Part shown: positions 44,760 to 56,346 of the stretch, in pieces
Layout of the letters: each line of letters begins with the position of its first letter
Numbering within the stretch: position 1 is the first letter of the stretch
NCBI GenBank assembly: GCA_948567375.1
Contig: OX419761.1
Span: 40,178,501 to 40,242,500 of the forward strand
Length of the DNA: 64,000 nucleotides
Origin: Lunularia cruciata
Taxonomy: Eukaryota > Streptophyta > Marchantiopsida > Lunulariales > Lunulariaceae
Reading direction: 5' to 3'
Made by a program: the position numbers and the translations under genes
The notes under the pieces: generated by a model
Told to the model about the DNA's origin: nothing
Seen by the model: the letters and a program-made list of their open reading frames with translations, nothing else
Database searches by the model: none

Positions 44760-45365
44760 CTCATAGAACATAAGAATGATGGGAAGACCCCATGAAGCTG
44801 TACAAGGGAGAGACAAAAGAGATAGAATGGGACTAGGTCCAAATTAGTATTATTATTAGATACATATCTGCACTACCGCACCTAAGATATCCAAACTATG
44901 CAAGTCATAAGGTCTATAAACTACCGGAGCATCATCTAGAGTGATTGCTCTCCTATGGATTGCACCAACCAATGCTCTTTGTACAACAATGGACACACGA
45001 CGTCTAAAGTATGCTACAAAGTATGAGAGTGAGAGAGGTACTCCATAGTGTCTTATATGATAAGCTCCCGCACACTCCATGACAAATGTGTTGAATGCCA
45101 TGTCTATCGCTCCATATAACACCAAGGCTAGAGGAACAAAGAGGTGATCTCACGACATACCCCTATACTTGGAGACTTTATGTGCTATAGGACCGCTCGT
45201 CGCACATCTAGGAGGATGAGTAATCACTCCTTCCAAAATTGTATAACGTGTAGGGTTTGTCCACCACTATCACCTGATCATCTCGGACCAAGTATAAGTC
45301 TACTTTGACATGTGTCGTCCGGAAAGAATATGAACACTCCCTCCACTCTTTTGTGCCATAGCAAA
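44760..45365 (-). mobile_element. Longest good copy of repeat R, with partial ORF
   Basis: On the - strand the copy ends in CTCTCCCTTGTACAGCTTCA and GGGGTCTTCCCATC, the family 3' end. An open stretch of about 89 codons (45125-44856) precedes it. The flanks TAATATCACAT (near 44763) and TAATATTAACAT (near 45370) look like a decayed target duplication. The frame continues upstream with one TGA to about 45240 (VITHPPRCATSGPIAH). Confidence 0.7.
44856..45125 (-). pseudogene. Unknown protein fragment of repeat R
   Basis: Reads VLYGAIDMAFNTFVMECAGA, VPLSLSYFVAYFRRRVSIVV, DDAPVVYRPYDLHSLDILGA. The copy at 49776-50147 keeps the same frame in part (VLYGAMDPALDIF, SSDAPVVCRPYDLHSSDILGA), so the protein was once coding. 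I do not recognise the family. There is no reverse transcriptase or transposase motif in the visible part. Confidence 0.5.
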
Positions 45366-45369
45366 GTGT

Positions 45370-47565
45370 AATATTAACATAAGAACATAGATATATAAAA
45401 TGGTGGGTAAGAGCTTCTTTTCTGCATACTTAATTTTATCAGTTCTAGTAGATTATTATTCTTATTCATGTCTTTTTCTAGTCAACTCTCATCAATCTTT
45501 TAAGGTATTGATTAGTTGTATATAAATGTGATATAAATGTGATTAGTTGTATATAAATGTATCACATTTGTACATGATGTAATATGTTTTATGAATACTC
45601 TAGATTATACTAAACTATTCAAAAAGTATTATGAGCTAGATATGTATAATATATTAGATACTTATGATAATTAAATATCTACATTTGATTACTGCTTAGT
45701 ATAGGTATTCTTTTAAAATCCATAAATTTTGAAATCTATATAAAAATTATATTTAATACGGTGAGTAATATATTACTCCTTATAAACAAAAAATAAAATG
45801 AATAAATTATATTTATATTAAGAGGACATATCTTTGATTTCATTATTTCAAAAGATATTATCTCTTAATATGATGAACAAATAGTGAAGTATTTTTTAAG
45901 TATCCTTGATTCAAGTTGAATTAAAAGTAATGTTTTATGAATGGAAGTATATTTGACTTGGAGTGGATCTTAACATTTATATTTGTCAAATTTCACAATT
46001 ACATGCAAATTGATATGGATTTTTCTTAAGAATTATATGAAATAAATTATAATTTCCAATAAATATTAATTAAGATAAATATATCAAGATAAGCTAAGGT
46101 GAATTGTAAATTGTGGTTTACTCAGTGCATGAAATAGTAATTAATGTTATTTATCTATGTAGTATTGTTTTAGATTATACAAACAATTTGAAGATTGATT
46201 TTACCATGTGAACAATATGTGTACATTCAAGCTATTGGTCATGTGGATCATAAATTTGTCCTTATCCAAGGTTTTGATGTAAGTAGGTGGTGGAAACTCA
46301 AAAGAGAGTAGTGTGATTTTGTCTTGCAAGTCAAAGAGCGGTAGTAGAGCATGGGAGCTAGAGCACTAGAGTGTGAGTTCAACATAGAAATATTACTCAC
46401 TCTTGATATACCTCTCTTAAATCCTTTTCTCATTAGGCTTCAAATTATGCACCATGATCACTTTTGGGATGGTAGCTCATTTTGGTCCTATGTTCATGGT
46501 GTCCAAGATGGAGAGCCTGACTCATATTATTTTCTTTATGTTAACTTATGGTGAAGTTTAGAATTTAATTATTTACATCCTTTTGTAGAAAGAGAGGACA
46601 CAAAGATCTCACTCATGGCTTTGGAGGTGGAATGTAAAGGTCCATGTGTTGAAAGGAGAAATTGCCATGTATCTAAGATGCAAGAAATTGTGTCTCACCA
46701 TGTTGAGTCTTTCAACATTTGGGGGAGTGCCAAAAGACCAATGGAGAGAAAGGACAACCATTAAAGAAAGAAAGGAGCAAACTGGCTACAATCTAAAGAT
46801 GACAAATATGAGATTTGAGTAATTGATGCCTAAGATATGATCTATTGAAGCAAGGGGTACTAACCTATATCCAAGCAAACACTTTAATGGAATTTTTACA
46901 ATATTTTTTCATAATTTGTCAATATGGCCGACAAAGGACACAATAATTGTTGTGTGGTGCCTAAGAAGTGCTACATTTTTAATTTGAAACCTGATACAAC
47001 TAATTGAATTTGGAGGACTTGAAATCAAGGTGTTGGGGTGGAGATTATGATTATGTTTTTTTTTTTTTACATCTCAAGTTCTGGTTCAAATAGCCTATGA
47101 AAATTTTCATTATAATTAGTTGCAAGGTCTTATATCTCTACGTTAAATTTTATATGAACCATCAAAGTAGAAAAATCAAGGTATTTTATCAAATTTACTT
47201 AGGTGTGTAAAGCTCAAAATTTAATCTAATGTGGTATTTGATTCATATTTAGAAACTATATCTGAATTTAGATGCCAAATTTAACAAAGGATTTGACAAG
47301 GATATCACCAACTACCTTGTAGGTTTTAATTATTTTAGGGTTTATAAGCAATGAGATCTGATGCAAAATTTTTTGACGAATATACTATCATAAGCTCCAA
47401 TGAGTTATTCTATCTCCACCTACAATTGATTGTAAATTTTTCTATTGAAGATCATGGTTGAAAAGATAATATCTTGCTAGGTCATTCCTTCTATTTACAT
47501 GAAAAAAATTATATACATGAGAAATATATCAGATACATGAGAAATATACCACCATATTTATATGA
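45370..47565. other. AT-rich spacer
   Basis: No gene or named repeat was seen. The stretch at 46560-46800 is slightly richer in coding-like triplets but has no motif. Confidence 0.4.
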
Positions 47566-47569
47566 TGTA

Positions 47570-48236
47570 CTTTTTTCTCATGCATATGATGTGCAGACCG
47601 ATCATTAATCATTTATGTTTACTCGTAATTCCAAATGTGGGAAGTTTCAACACTTGTTCCTATAATTAATTTTACTAGGTAGTGCACATTCATAATATTC
47701 ATTCTATTGGGTAAGGGAAAAAGGACAACTTAATATGTCATCTCACCATGCACTTTTGATTTATTTATCATCACTTCCAATATTACAAAGGAAAGATATA
47801 TAACACCCTAAAGAAATAAACCTAAGCATAACACACCTAAAAGAAAGAAACGAACCTAAACATAACACATGCACACCAATCTAAACAAGCTGGACATACA
47901 ATCAAGCATAGAGAGGTTTGACTCAAATAGCTTAACAAGGAAACATGTAAATGATGTTTTTTATGTTAAACATAATGTATATGATGTTTCTCATCTACAT
48001 AAGAAAAACATCATATAGATGTTTTGATGACATATTAGGTTGTCCTTTTCTCCTTACCTGATAGAACTAATATTATATATAGGCACTAGGTAGTAAAGGT
48101 AATGTTAGGAACAAGTGTAGAAAAATTCAGACATCTGGAAATACAAGTTAACATAAATGATTAATGATAGGTCTAGATGCTAAAATCCTTGCGTTAATGA
48201 ATGAATGATGCACTACATATTTCCATGCAAAAAAGA
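47570..48236. repeat. Foldback (long inverted repeat) element candidate
   Basis: The left arm, about 47570-47741, and the right arm, 48027 to about 48236, are imperfect reverse complements: for example TCATTAATCATTTATGTT, ACACTTGTTCCTA and AAAAGGACAACTTAATATGT with their counterparts. The ~285-bp centre is not repeated. Ends and target duplication could not be fixed. Confidence 0.7.
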
Positions 48237-48239
48237 GAA

Positions 48240-49764
48240 AGTATAGAATACAAGATAAACCATTCTTGGTAAAATTAACATTTGGTTACATCTCCAGGTA
48301 CATGTAAAATGATATTCAATTATTACATTAGTTCAAAAATAGTTATTTTACTATGATTATTTTTTATTTATCTTAAAGATATTCAATTTATTGGAGAATA
48401 GTAAAATTTACACCTTGAGAAAAAATCAAAAATTTATTAGTATATTTTCCTTGTTTTTCCTTTGAGTTTTATTCTCTCTAGTCGAAAGGCAAAGGCATTG
48501 AACACCTTCAATCATCTTGATGGACATGATTCAATCTCTAGCAAATGAAGGTTCATGCCCCTGAAGACGCCAATAAAAAGAGATCAGCACCTCAAGCTTG
48601 GTTTCGCTAGTTTCTTAAAGTACAGGAATTTTGTCAAGTATTTAGCTCGGTGGTACAATTACAACTACAACTCAACATGTCGTATAATCTAAGTTCCGCG
48701 GCATCCGTCTATTTCCTTTGATAAGGTATGAAATTTGGTTGTCAAAGAGATCAGCTATGAAACTTGGTTTCTTCAGTTAATATGCGTGAAAACGGCCACA
48801 TGCATTTGGTAGACATAAGATTTTGAGGTCCTCGTGTTCGTTAGGGTATCAGAAGTCACGCTGATACTTAATGACAACGTTTGTAATCAGAACTGACAGG
48901 CATGTAGATCAGATTACATGGAGATTTCCTTGACGCGTCGAGAACCCCAACTGACAATGGATGCTCTACAAAGACATGTAGGAAATGATTCCTTGTACAT
49001 AAAGTTCCGCTTCGTCGATCTTTGTAATCAACACTCAATGATGGATGATGGATTGAATGCGCGCAGGTAATGTATTTATTTTAAAATCCACAATCATTCA
49101 ATCGAACTCTTTACAGTACTTTGTTGAAGATCTCGTACCGTGAATAAAGTCAAGACTCTATCGTAAATCGTTGTTTTCATTCCGCTTTAGTTCTGTCACA
49201 CCTGAAGAATGTCAATCGTAGCTGAATTATGATCAAGTTATTATTCACAAAGCTACGAGCAATAGAGAAAGGCATGGACTGGTCAATTGCTTTCATGAAC
49301 ACGAACATGTATCTCTCCATCATCAGCTATAAACTTTTCGTTGACAAGAAGGCTTTACCTCATCACACCTCGCACGTTCATAAACGATACAGGCTGTTTT
49401 TAGTTCAATGTGGAAAGATGTGGAAATCGTCACAAGACTGGTCGACTCATCAACTCGTTGCAAGACTCATGGGAACTTGACCGTTCATTATCACTTCACC
49501 GCCATTCTCAAATTAGAATCCAAAGAATATAGCTGTCATCGACATTTTTGTAAAACTTTCGCACAGCTGAAGGTAAGATTAACTTCACAGTCCTGCTTGC
49601 ATGCGGTTTAATATAGATGCGGTCAAATATGCCTACCCCACGGCGCTACTTATGGTGCGTATGTAACCCGGATTGACATTGGAATGGCACGACGGGATCG
49701 GTAGAGGAGGCTGACGGGGAGGAGAGAGAGCGATGATGAACGCAAGAGGAATTCTCAACTTCCA
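48240..49764. other. Spacer, possibly with an old gene fragment at 48480-49620
   Basis: From about 48480 the composition is more balanced than the AT-rich surroundings. The open stretch 49229-49480 has no motif that I recognise and its frame is not supported by a second block. Confidence 0.3.
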
Positions 49765-49775
49765 AATGTATATTA

Positions 49776-50147
49776 TGGAGCGATGGACCCGGCATTAGAC
49801 ATATTTGACCGGGAATTCGTGAGAGCTTATCATGTTAGGTGCAAGGGGTACCACTTTCACTCTCATACTTTGTAGCATATTTTAGGCAACGTGTGTCCAT
49901 TGCTCTACATAGAGTAGTGGCTGGTGCAATCCATAGGAGAGCAATCACCTAGTGTTTCTTCAGATGCTCCTGTTGTTTGTAGACCATATGACTTGCATAG
50001 CTCGGATATCTTAGGTGCAATAGGGCAGATTTCTCATTTAGACTCTATTGGGGCCTAGCCTAGTTTTCCTTTTTCATCTCTCCCTTGTATGGCTTGATGG
50101 GGTCTTCCCATCCTTCGTGTTCTCTACGCGGTTGCCTTTTTCTCCAC
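49776..50147 (+). mobile_element. Repeat R copy with 12-bp target duplication
   Basis: Starts within the unknown ORF (GGAGCGATGGACCCGGCATT) and ends with CTCTCCCTTGTATGGCTTGA, GGGGTCTTCCCATCCTTCG and GCCTTTTTCTCC. The flanks carry AATGTATATTAT (near 49764-49775 and near 50148-50159). Best-preserved 3' end of the family. Confidence 0.85.
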
Positions 50148-50159
50148 AATGTATATTAT

Positions 50160-52565
50160 ACTCAATTTTTATTGGTTATAAGTAAATAATTTCTTATTTA
50201 CTTTTAAAGTATGTAAATTGAGAAAATGGAGGATTTTTAAGAAAAGATGCATGTTTAGATTATTTTTAAAGTTTTAAATCATTATAGAATATAGAATAAT
50301 GAGTTTGGATTTTTTTGAATCTTTTAATTTTTATATAAATTTTATAGGAAACTGCTCTAATAAGTATTAAGACATGAAAATAAAATTATAAAGGTTTATA
50401 AATAAAAATTTTAAAGACTAAGCACTTACTCATATCAGATGTGGTATGCATGAGTTTTTAGTTTGCATGTATGGGAAAAGACGAGATAGAACATTCCATG
50501 ATCTTATTGTTGTATTGGCTATGGCTTCACTTCTGTGTAGTATCATGGCATGAAATATGTTATACATGATGTATTAAAAATTTCTATTTTGCATGTGATA
50601 AAGATCCACATAGAAAAGATGGAAAATGTATAATGCTGTGAGATAGGCAATTATATCTAGATGGTTTGCATATGGGATTACACATGCTATATCAATTCTT
50701 TCATTGACCATTCCTAGTACACTAATAGAGTCATGGGAGTGGTTAGCATACCAAGTAGACTATATTTTGGGATAATTTGAAAATTTTCCATGATGATAGA
50801 TAGATAATGATGATAGATAACCTTTTTCCTTACCATTTAATCAATGTGCATATGATCATTTGATGAGTTAGCATAGTTCTTATATCTCTTGCTCTTGGAT
50901 TGTATCTTTGTTATACTAGAAGGTGAGAGTGAGATGCAAAGAAAGATGACTGCCATATAGATGTAGTGCTTTGGATTGGATACATTACAAGAATAATCAA
51001 TTTTTACTTCATGTTTAATGAGACAAGTTCAATCATAAGATACTATAGATCATACTTGGTTACAATGATGTAGAGAGTACAATAGAGCAACATGAGCCTT
51101 AAATCCTTTTTCTTATGGCTAGTCCTAGTAAAACAAGTCTTCTCCTTATGTTTATTACATCCTTTTCCAAAAGATTGACTATCTAAAAAGATCTTGTACT
51201 ATCAAAATGATTAGTTATTAAATGTTGAGAGATTTTTTTTGCCCCATATATTTTATATAGCTCCATACTTCTAGATAGATGGTCTTTCTAGTGCTTGTCC
51301 AAGTGGATGCAACAAGGGGGGAGATTCCTATGTTAATTAGTCAAGTGCTAGATGTTAATTGAACTCTTACTATGGAGAAGAGCAAAGAGAACATTATATC
51401 AATTGTTATTTTGGGAAGCCTTATTACAGCTTGTTAGCCATACCATTTTCTTTTAGCATTGTTCTCACTTCTAGAAATACATTAGTCCAGATCAATTTAG
51501 TGTTGGTATCCAAGTCCAAGAGATTGTGAGATAGTATTTCTTTGAATTGGAGTACTCCTAGATGTCTACCCAAATTAGATTATCTTAGAGTGAATGTTGA
51601 GAACTCTTTTAATAATGTCTTGTAAATCCATCTTTAGAGATTTTAGGGTAAATGCCTTGTAAATCCATCTTTACATGGTTTTTGGTATACTTTCCTCTAG
51701 TATTGATCATCAGCCAACCTACCTACTATACACAATTCTCCTATCTTTAATCTTCTTATCAAGTTTGAGAGCCTAACAAGATGATCATAGTAATCTTTAG
51801 TGATATCCTTGGACAAGAAATATTTGAGTGTATGATAAGGGACCTAATGCATACATATATATCTCTAAACATTTCATATGGAGTAATAGTACTCCTATCT
51901 ATGGAAGAGATAACATATGTAGCTTTTTAGGTTGTTGAATATTCTTAGCACCCTTGCTTTCTTCTTGTTTTTTGGTTATTGATGTGCAAATCTTGCAAAA
52001 ATATGTGATTGAGGTGGAAGAGAGTTCACTTTTTCTCTAAGTACTATTTTAGTAGACCATAGATGGTTTTTCCCCTTGAGCATAAGATGATATTCATCCT
52101 TTCACCCTTTGATTTCTAATTGGACTAGAGATTTGCAATTTTCCTTAATGGACAATTTAAGCAAGCTTTACATTCTCTTGTAGGTAACATATCCATCCTT
52201 TGTGCTACTAGAGTAATCTTTGCTCTTACTCTAGCAAAAGATATAGGATTAGGGTTGACCTTGCATAATGATATTTTAACTTGCAGCAACTATTTTCTTA
52301 ATAGTGATGATTTTTTGCCTAAGTTTGATTTATCTATTTTCTCTCATTAACCACTTGTAAGTGTTGTCCTACCATAGATGTAATAGGAGACCACATAACT
52401 CATTACAATTTTAGAGAAAAAAGAATAGCTATTTATGATATTATGAAAGATGTAGTATTTATGATGGTACAAGAGAGTGAATACTTCACTTGGAAGGAAG
52501 ATTGATATGCATTATGCACAATGCAAGTAAAGGCATACTGGTATTTGGTCTAATACAATCAAGTG
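50160..52565. other. AT-rich spacer
   Basis: No open frame of useful length and no repeat I can name. Confidence 0.4.
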
Positions 52566-52569
52566 GCAG

Positions 52570-53065
52570 GAATGGATGTGGTTATAGATCTAACGCATGA
52601 TGCAATTTTAGAGAGGATTATTACACATCATATGGGATGTAAAGCAAGCAAGCAACAACCACCAAGATCTCCAAGTACAGGGGTATGCATCAAGGTCCAT
52701 TCTTTGTTCCTCTAGCCTAGGAATTATATAAGACTATCTAATACACTTGTTAGAGATTGCTTAAGAGCTCATTATAATAGATAACAAGTGTTCAACTCTT
52801 ACTTTCTCATTTTGTAACTCACTAGTATCAATTATTCTATAGAGAGCATTGGCTATTGCAATTTATAATCAAGTAGTGTCACTAGGACTAACAACCATTG
52901 GATGTTTCCATGGCATATAGATAGTTTGATTTGCATAGCTTTGATATTTTAGGTGCAATAGTAAATGTTTCTTATCCCAATACTTTAAACTTTACTTTGT
53001 TTCTCATTCTACTCTTAAGTTTTATCCTTGTTTTGCTTGATGGTCTTAGCTTGTTATCTTATCAT
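52570..53065 (+). mobile_element. Diverged long copy of repeat R
   Basis: It aligns with the reverse complement of 44760-45240: CTCCAAGTACAGGGGTATG, TTTGTTCCTCTAGCCT, GAGCATTGGCTATTGCAAT and GCATAGCTTTGATATTTTAG in the same order. The 3' end (TTTTGCTTGATGGTCTTAGC) is recognisable but changed. Stops break the ORF. An 8-bp repeat GATACCAA x3 follows near 53089-53112. Confidence 0.65.
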
Positions 53066-53114
53066 TCTTGCTTCCTGTACTTGGATACCAAGATACCAAG
53101 ATACCAAGATTGAG

Positions 53115-55760
53115 ATATGCTACAAGAGTTGCTAATTTCATGTCTTATGTAATATATAATATATTATAAATATAAATATAATACTCCAAAGGAAATGGGA
53201 AAGAGCACAAGGCACAACCAAGTGCAAGAGGAAGAAAAAGAGTGTGAGGCCCAACAAGCAAGAGACCAAAAGAAGGCCTAATGGTACCAACAAGCAACAA
53301 AGAAACCAATAAGGGGATAGTCAACACTAGCCTATTCCTGAAATGTGTGGTAAAGGTCCTCCAATAGTATGTATGGTAAGTGGGGAGGGGGACCCTAGCA
53401 GTGATGGGTGTGCCTAGTGTTGTTATTCATTGGTGAAGACCCAAAGCTTGAACATGTTGTAAAGTGACAGATACATGCCGTCGAGGTGATCAAATGATGT
53501 GAGCATGCCTAGGGAGATAGTCCATGCCCTCTACTCTGCAAAAAACCTTGTACTATATCCCCAAGAGACCATCAAAGTGATAGAGGCATGCACCCAAAAC
53601 TCTCTACCACCCTATAAACAAAAGCATAACGGAGGTGCGGTGCGGTACTCCTTGCCCTGAGAAGCAATGGTCACGACCGCTCTTGTGTCGGTAGGCCTGC
53701 CCTTGCCAATGTCTCAAGTCGGCAGGGTGCTAGTGATTAAGTGATCTCGAATTATCTCCTCATTGCCCTATGTCAAGGATAAAACAGAAGCTAGTTACTT
53801 GAATTTAAATCCAGTGCAGTACGCATATCGAAGTATTGCTTCCAACTTTCTCGGAATTATTTGGCATTAATTATCATCAGGTAATTAGCTCCCTTAGTAT
53901 CCAGCACAGTCCTCACATTTGTACACACTGTTTCATTCTATATTAATCAGTCTTCCGCGTCACAGGATGTCGAGTGGATATCTATAGGATCGATCGGATC
54001 ATTGGTTCTGTACTATTGCACTTGTATCAAGAGCTATGATACAGTAGCCCTTTGACTCAATGGGTGTCCTTGTTCATCTCATGATTTCATTTGACGTTAC
54101 TGTATCGCTCTAGATCTACTTTCGCGATACGTAATACAAGACTAGCGGCATACATAACGAAAAACTTGATAAGCATCAAACGACTGCTTCATAGCATATG
54201 AAGCAATGAACAGTTTTTAAAATTTTATATCATGAGAATGTCCAGCAGATAGGATCCAAAATGAAGGAGCTCCCTTTCCTAACAAACCGCCACTAATAGA
54301 TTTCAGAGAGTGCAATACCTCCAATATGGAACATGGTTCTTGTACGGATACTTTCTATTCCCAAAGTAGTAGTATTCTATATGTGTTCTCATGTTTCAAG
54401 CATTTCGCTTTTGACATGATCTGAAACATCTCGCATAATAAAACTTTTCACTGGGCTTGGGGTGTTTTATACATGCTGTCATGGAGCTTGAGCGATTCAA
54501 CTGTCCTGCTCTTGTATTTGCCCAAAAGCAAGAAGAATCTGATCCAAAAATTAAAGGCGTGTCCATGATGTGCGGAGAAATATTGGCCATAACAAATCCC
54601 GGTAACTTCAGGCAATATCAGCAGATGCCAGTCTATACGTGGGCCCTTTGCATTTGGATTTCTGTCCTCATTGAAAGGCAAAAACAGACTGGTTCGATGA
54701 CTTTTGCAGAAATGTAAACTCAGTTCATACTGTAGCTTTCCAGTATAATAAAGTCAAGGATCCGATCAAGTAACTATACGATTTTGCGACCAAGATCCAT
54801 CAAGTTATTGAATGTAGTTCTTTCCAGAATCGTAGTTTGAAGGAACAATTGAGGAACCGAGACCAACTGGAATAATCACACCTCCGTCTCAACGTAGCGC
54901 TAGCCTTGCAGGCAGTAGCGTGTGGGAATAAATAGGGCCTCCTTCTGAAGCAAGCAAACTAGAATATATTCTCAATTATTTTCTACATGGTAATCTTTAA
55001 CTCGTTTGTAGATTACCATGGTAAATGTTTCTTTCACAATAATGCAATTTTTGACTTTAATATAAGTATCTACATTATCTGAATTTTCAACCTCTCGAGG
55101 AGAAGAGAACAAGAATAGCTTTCCAAGTACAAGGAGAACGCATCATCAAGGAAAAAGAGATATTCAATAAACATGTTTGCATATACTGTTAATAGGAAGG
55201 TAACTTTCGAGGTGATGTTTTTTGTTCTATTTTATTTCACTTCGGCTTGTTTAAATCAAAACTGAGAATTATTCAATGTAATGTTTTAACAAAAAGATTC
55301 TTAAAGGTGACTTCTCAATCTGACGATGTGTAAGACGGTTCACCATGTGCAATAAATCAAAAGATTCAAGTATAATCTTTTAGAACCTGTTTCTGTTTTA
55401 TTTTTGCAGGGAACTGTTTAGAAGTCATTCCATCTAGGATTTCAATTATTGTAGAGTCCATGAGAGGCAAAAGAGTGCTATATTGACTATATTATTATTC
55501 AACATGCAAACTTGGTGCATAAAATATGAGTATTTTTGTTGATATTATTAATCCTAAGAAAATGAAAGAAAACATTTCAAAAGCTAGAACACAGCTATGG
55601 TTGTTATAGTGACAAGAATATTTTCAAATTGAAAATTATTTCAAAAAATTAGAAATAAAAATGAGCAATTGAAAGCTTCATCAAATCCACAAGTCTGCAT
55701 TCCATCTCACTAGGATAGCATTTTACCAAAAGACTTACAAGTACCTTTATACTACTGATA
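53115..55760. other. Spacer, no gene recognised
   Basis: An inverted repeat (CATGGTAATCT, 54986-54996 and 55010-55020) is present. The composition at 53600-54950 is more balanced. The open stretches at 54396-54717 overlap on both strands and have no motif. Confidence 0.35.
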
Positions 55761-56346
55761 TGTCATGCCATTTGTAGTGTCACATCTAGATTGCTCGGAC
55801 ACTGGAGTTCCAGTGATAGTAGTTAGAATTATTTCAGCAGTATCTCAGAGGCTACTTTCCGACGGTCAGATTTTGTGTTTGGGGTCCTGACATCATGGTG
55901 GGGCCCACCGTCACTTTGCACCGTTTGTACCATCAAGTGTGCTGTCAGCTGTACCGTTAGGGTTTCAGAGCTAGCTTGAATCCAGGGGGTATAGTTTCGA
56001 AGTGAGCTCCAGAGAGCTCACTTCTCTGATGTTGAGCCTTTGAGTTAGTTGAGCCTTTGAGTTATAGCTCAATGTTCTTGGCTATGGTGGACAGAGGCCG
56101 GCAAACGTCACCTGGATTCTCTATGCGTGAGTGGGTGTGGCTTGATTGTAATCAGTGCCCAGTTGTTGACATTTTATAGAGTGACAGATCAAGTACTGAT
56201 CTGTGTTGAGTTGAGTTGAGAGTGGTAAGCAATCTGATTATTGTGGCACTTTAGAGTCTATGTATGACTTATGTGTGAGTTGTGCTTCTATAGTGCATGA
56301 TGTTGACAGCAATGTATGTTGTGTAGCGATGTATATATGCACGACA
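55761..56346 (+). mobile_element. Solitary LTR of element D family
   Basis: The 586 bp start TGTCATGCC and end GCACGACA, an imperfect terminal inverted repeat, and align with the D LTR region at 6618-7170. Flanks TGATA and AATAT do not form a clear target duplication. No internal region is attached. Confidence 0.8.

Noticed and set aside
49229-49611. Overlapping open stretches as a gene
   Set aside because: No motif, no supported splice structure and no conserved second block; kept only as a possible relic.
54396-54717. Overlapping open stretches on both strands
   Set aside because: Neither strand gives a recognisable protein.
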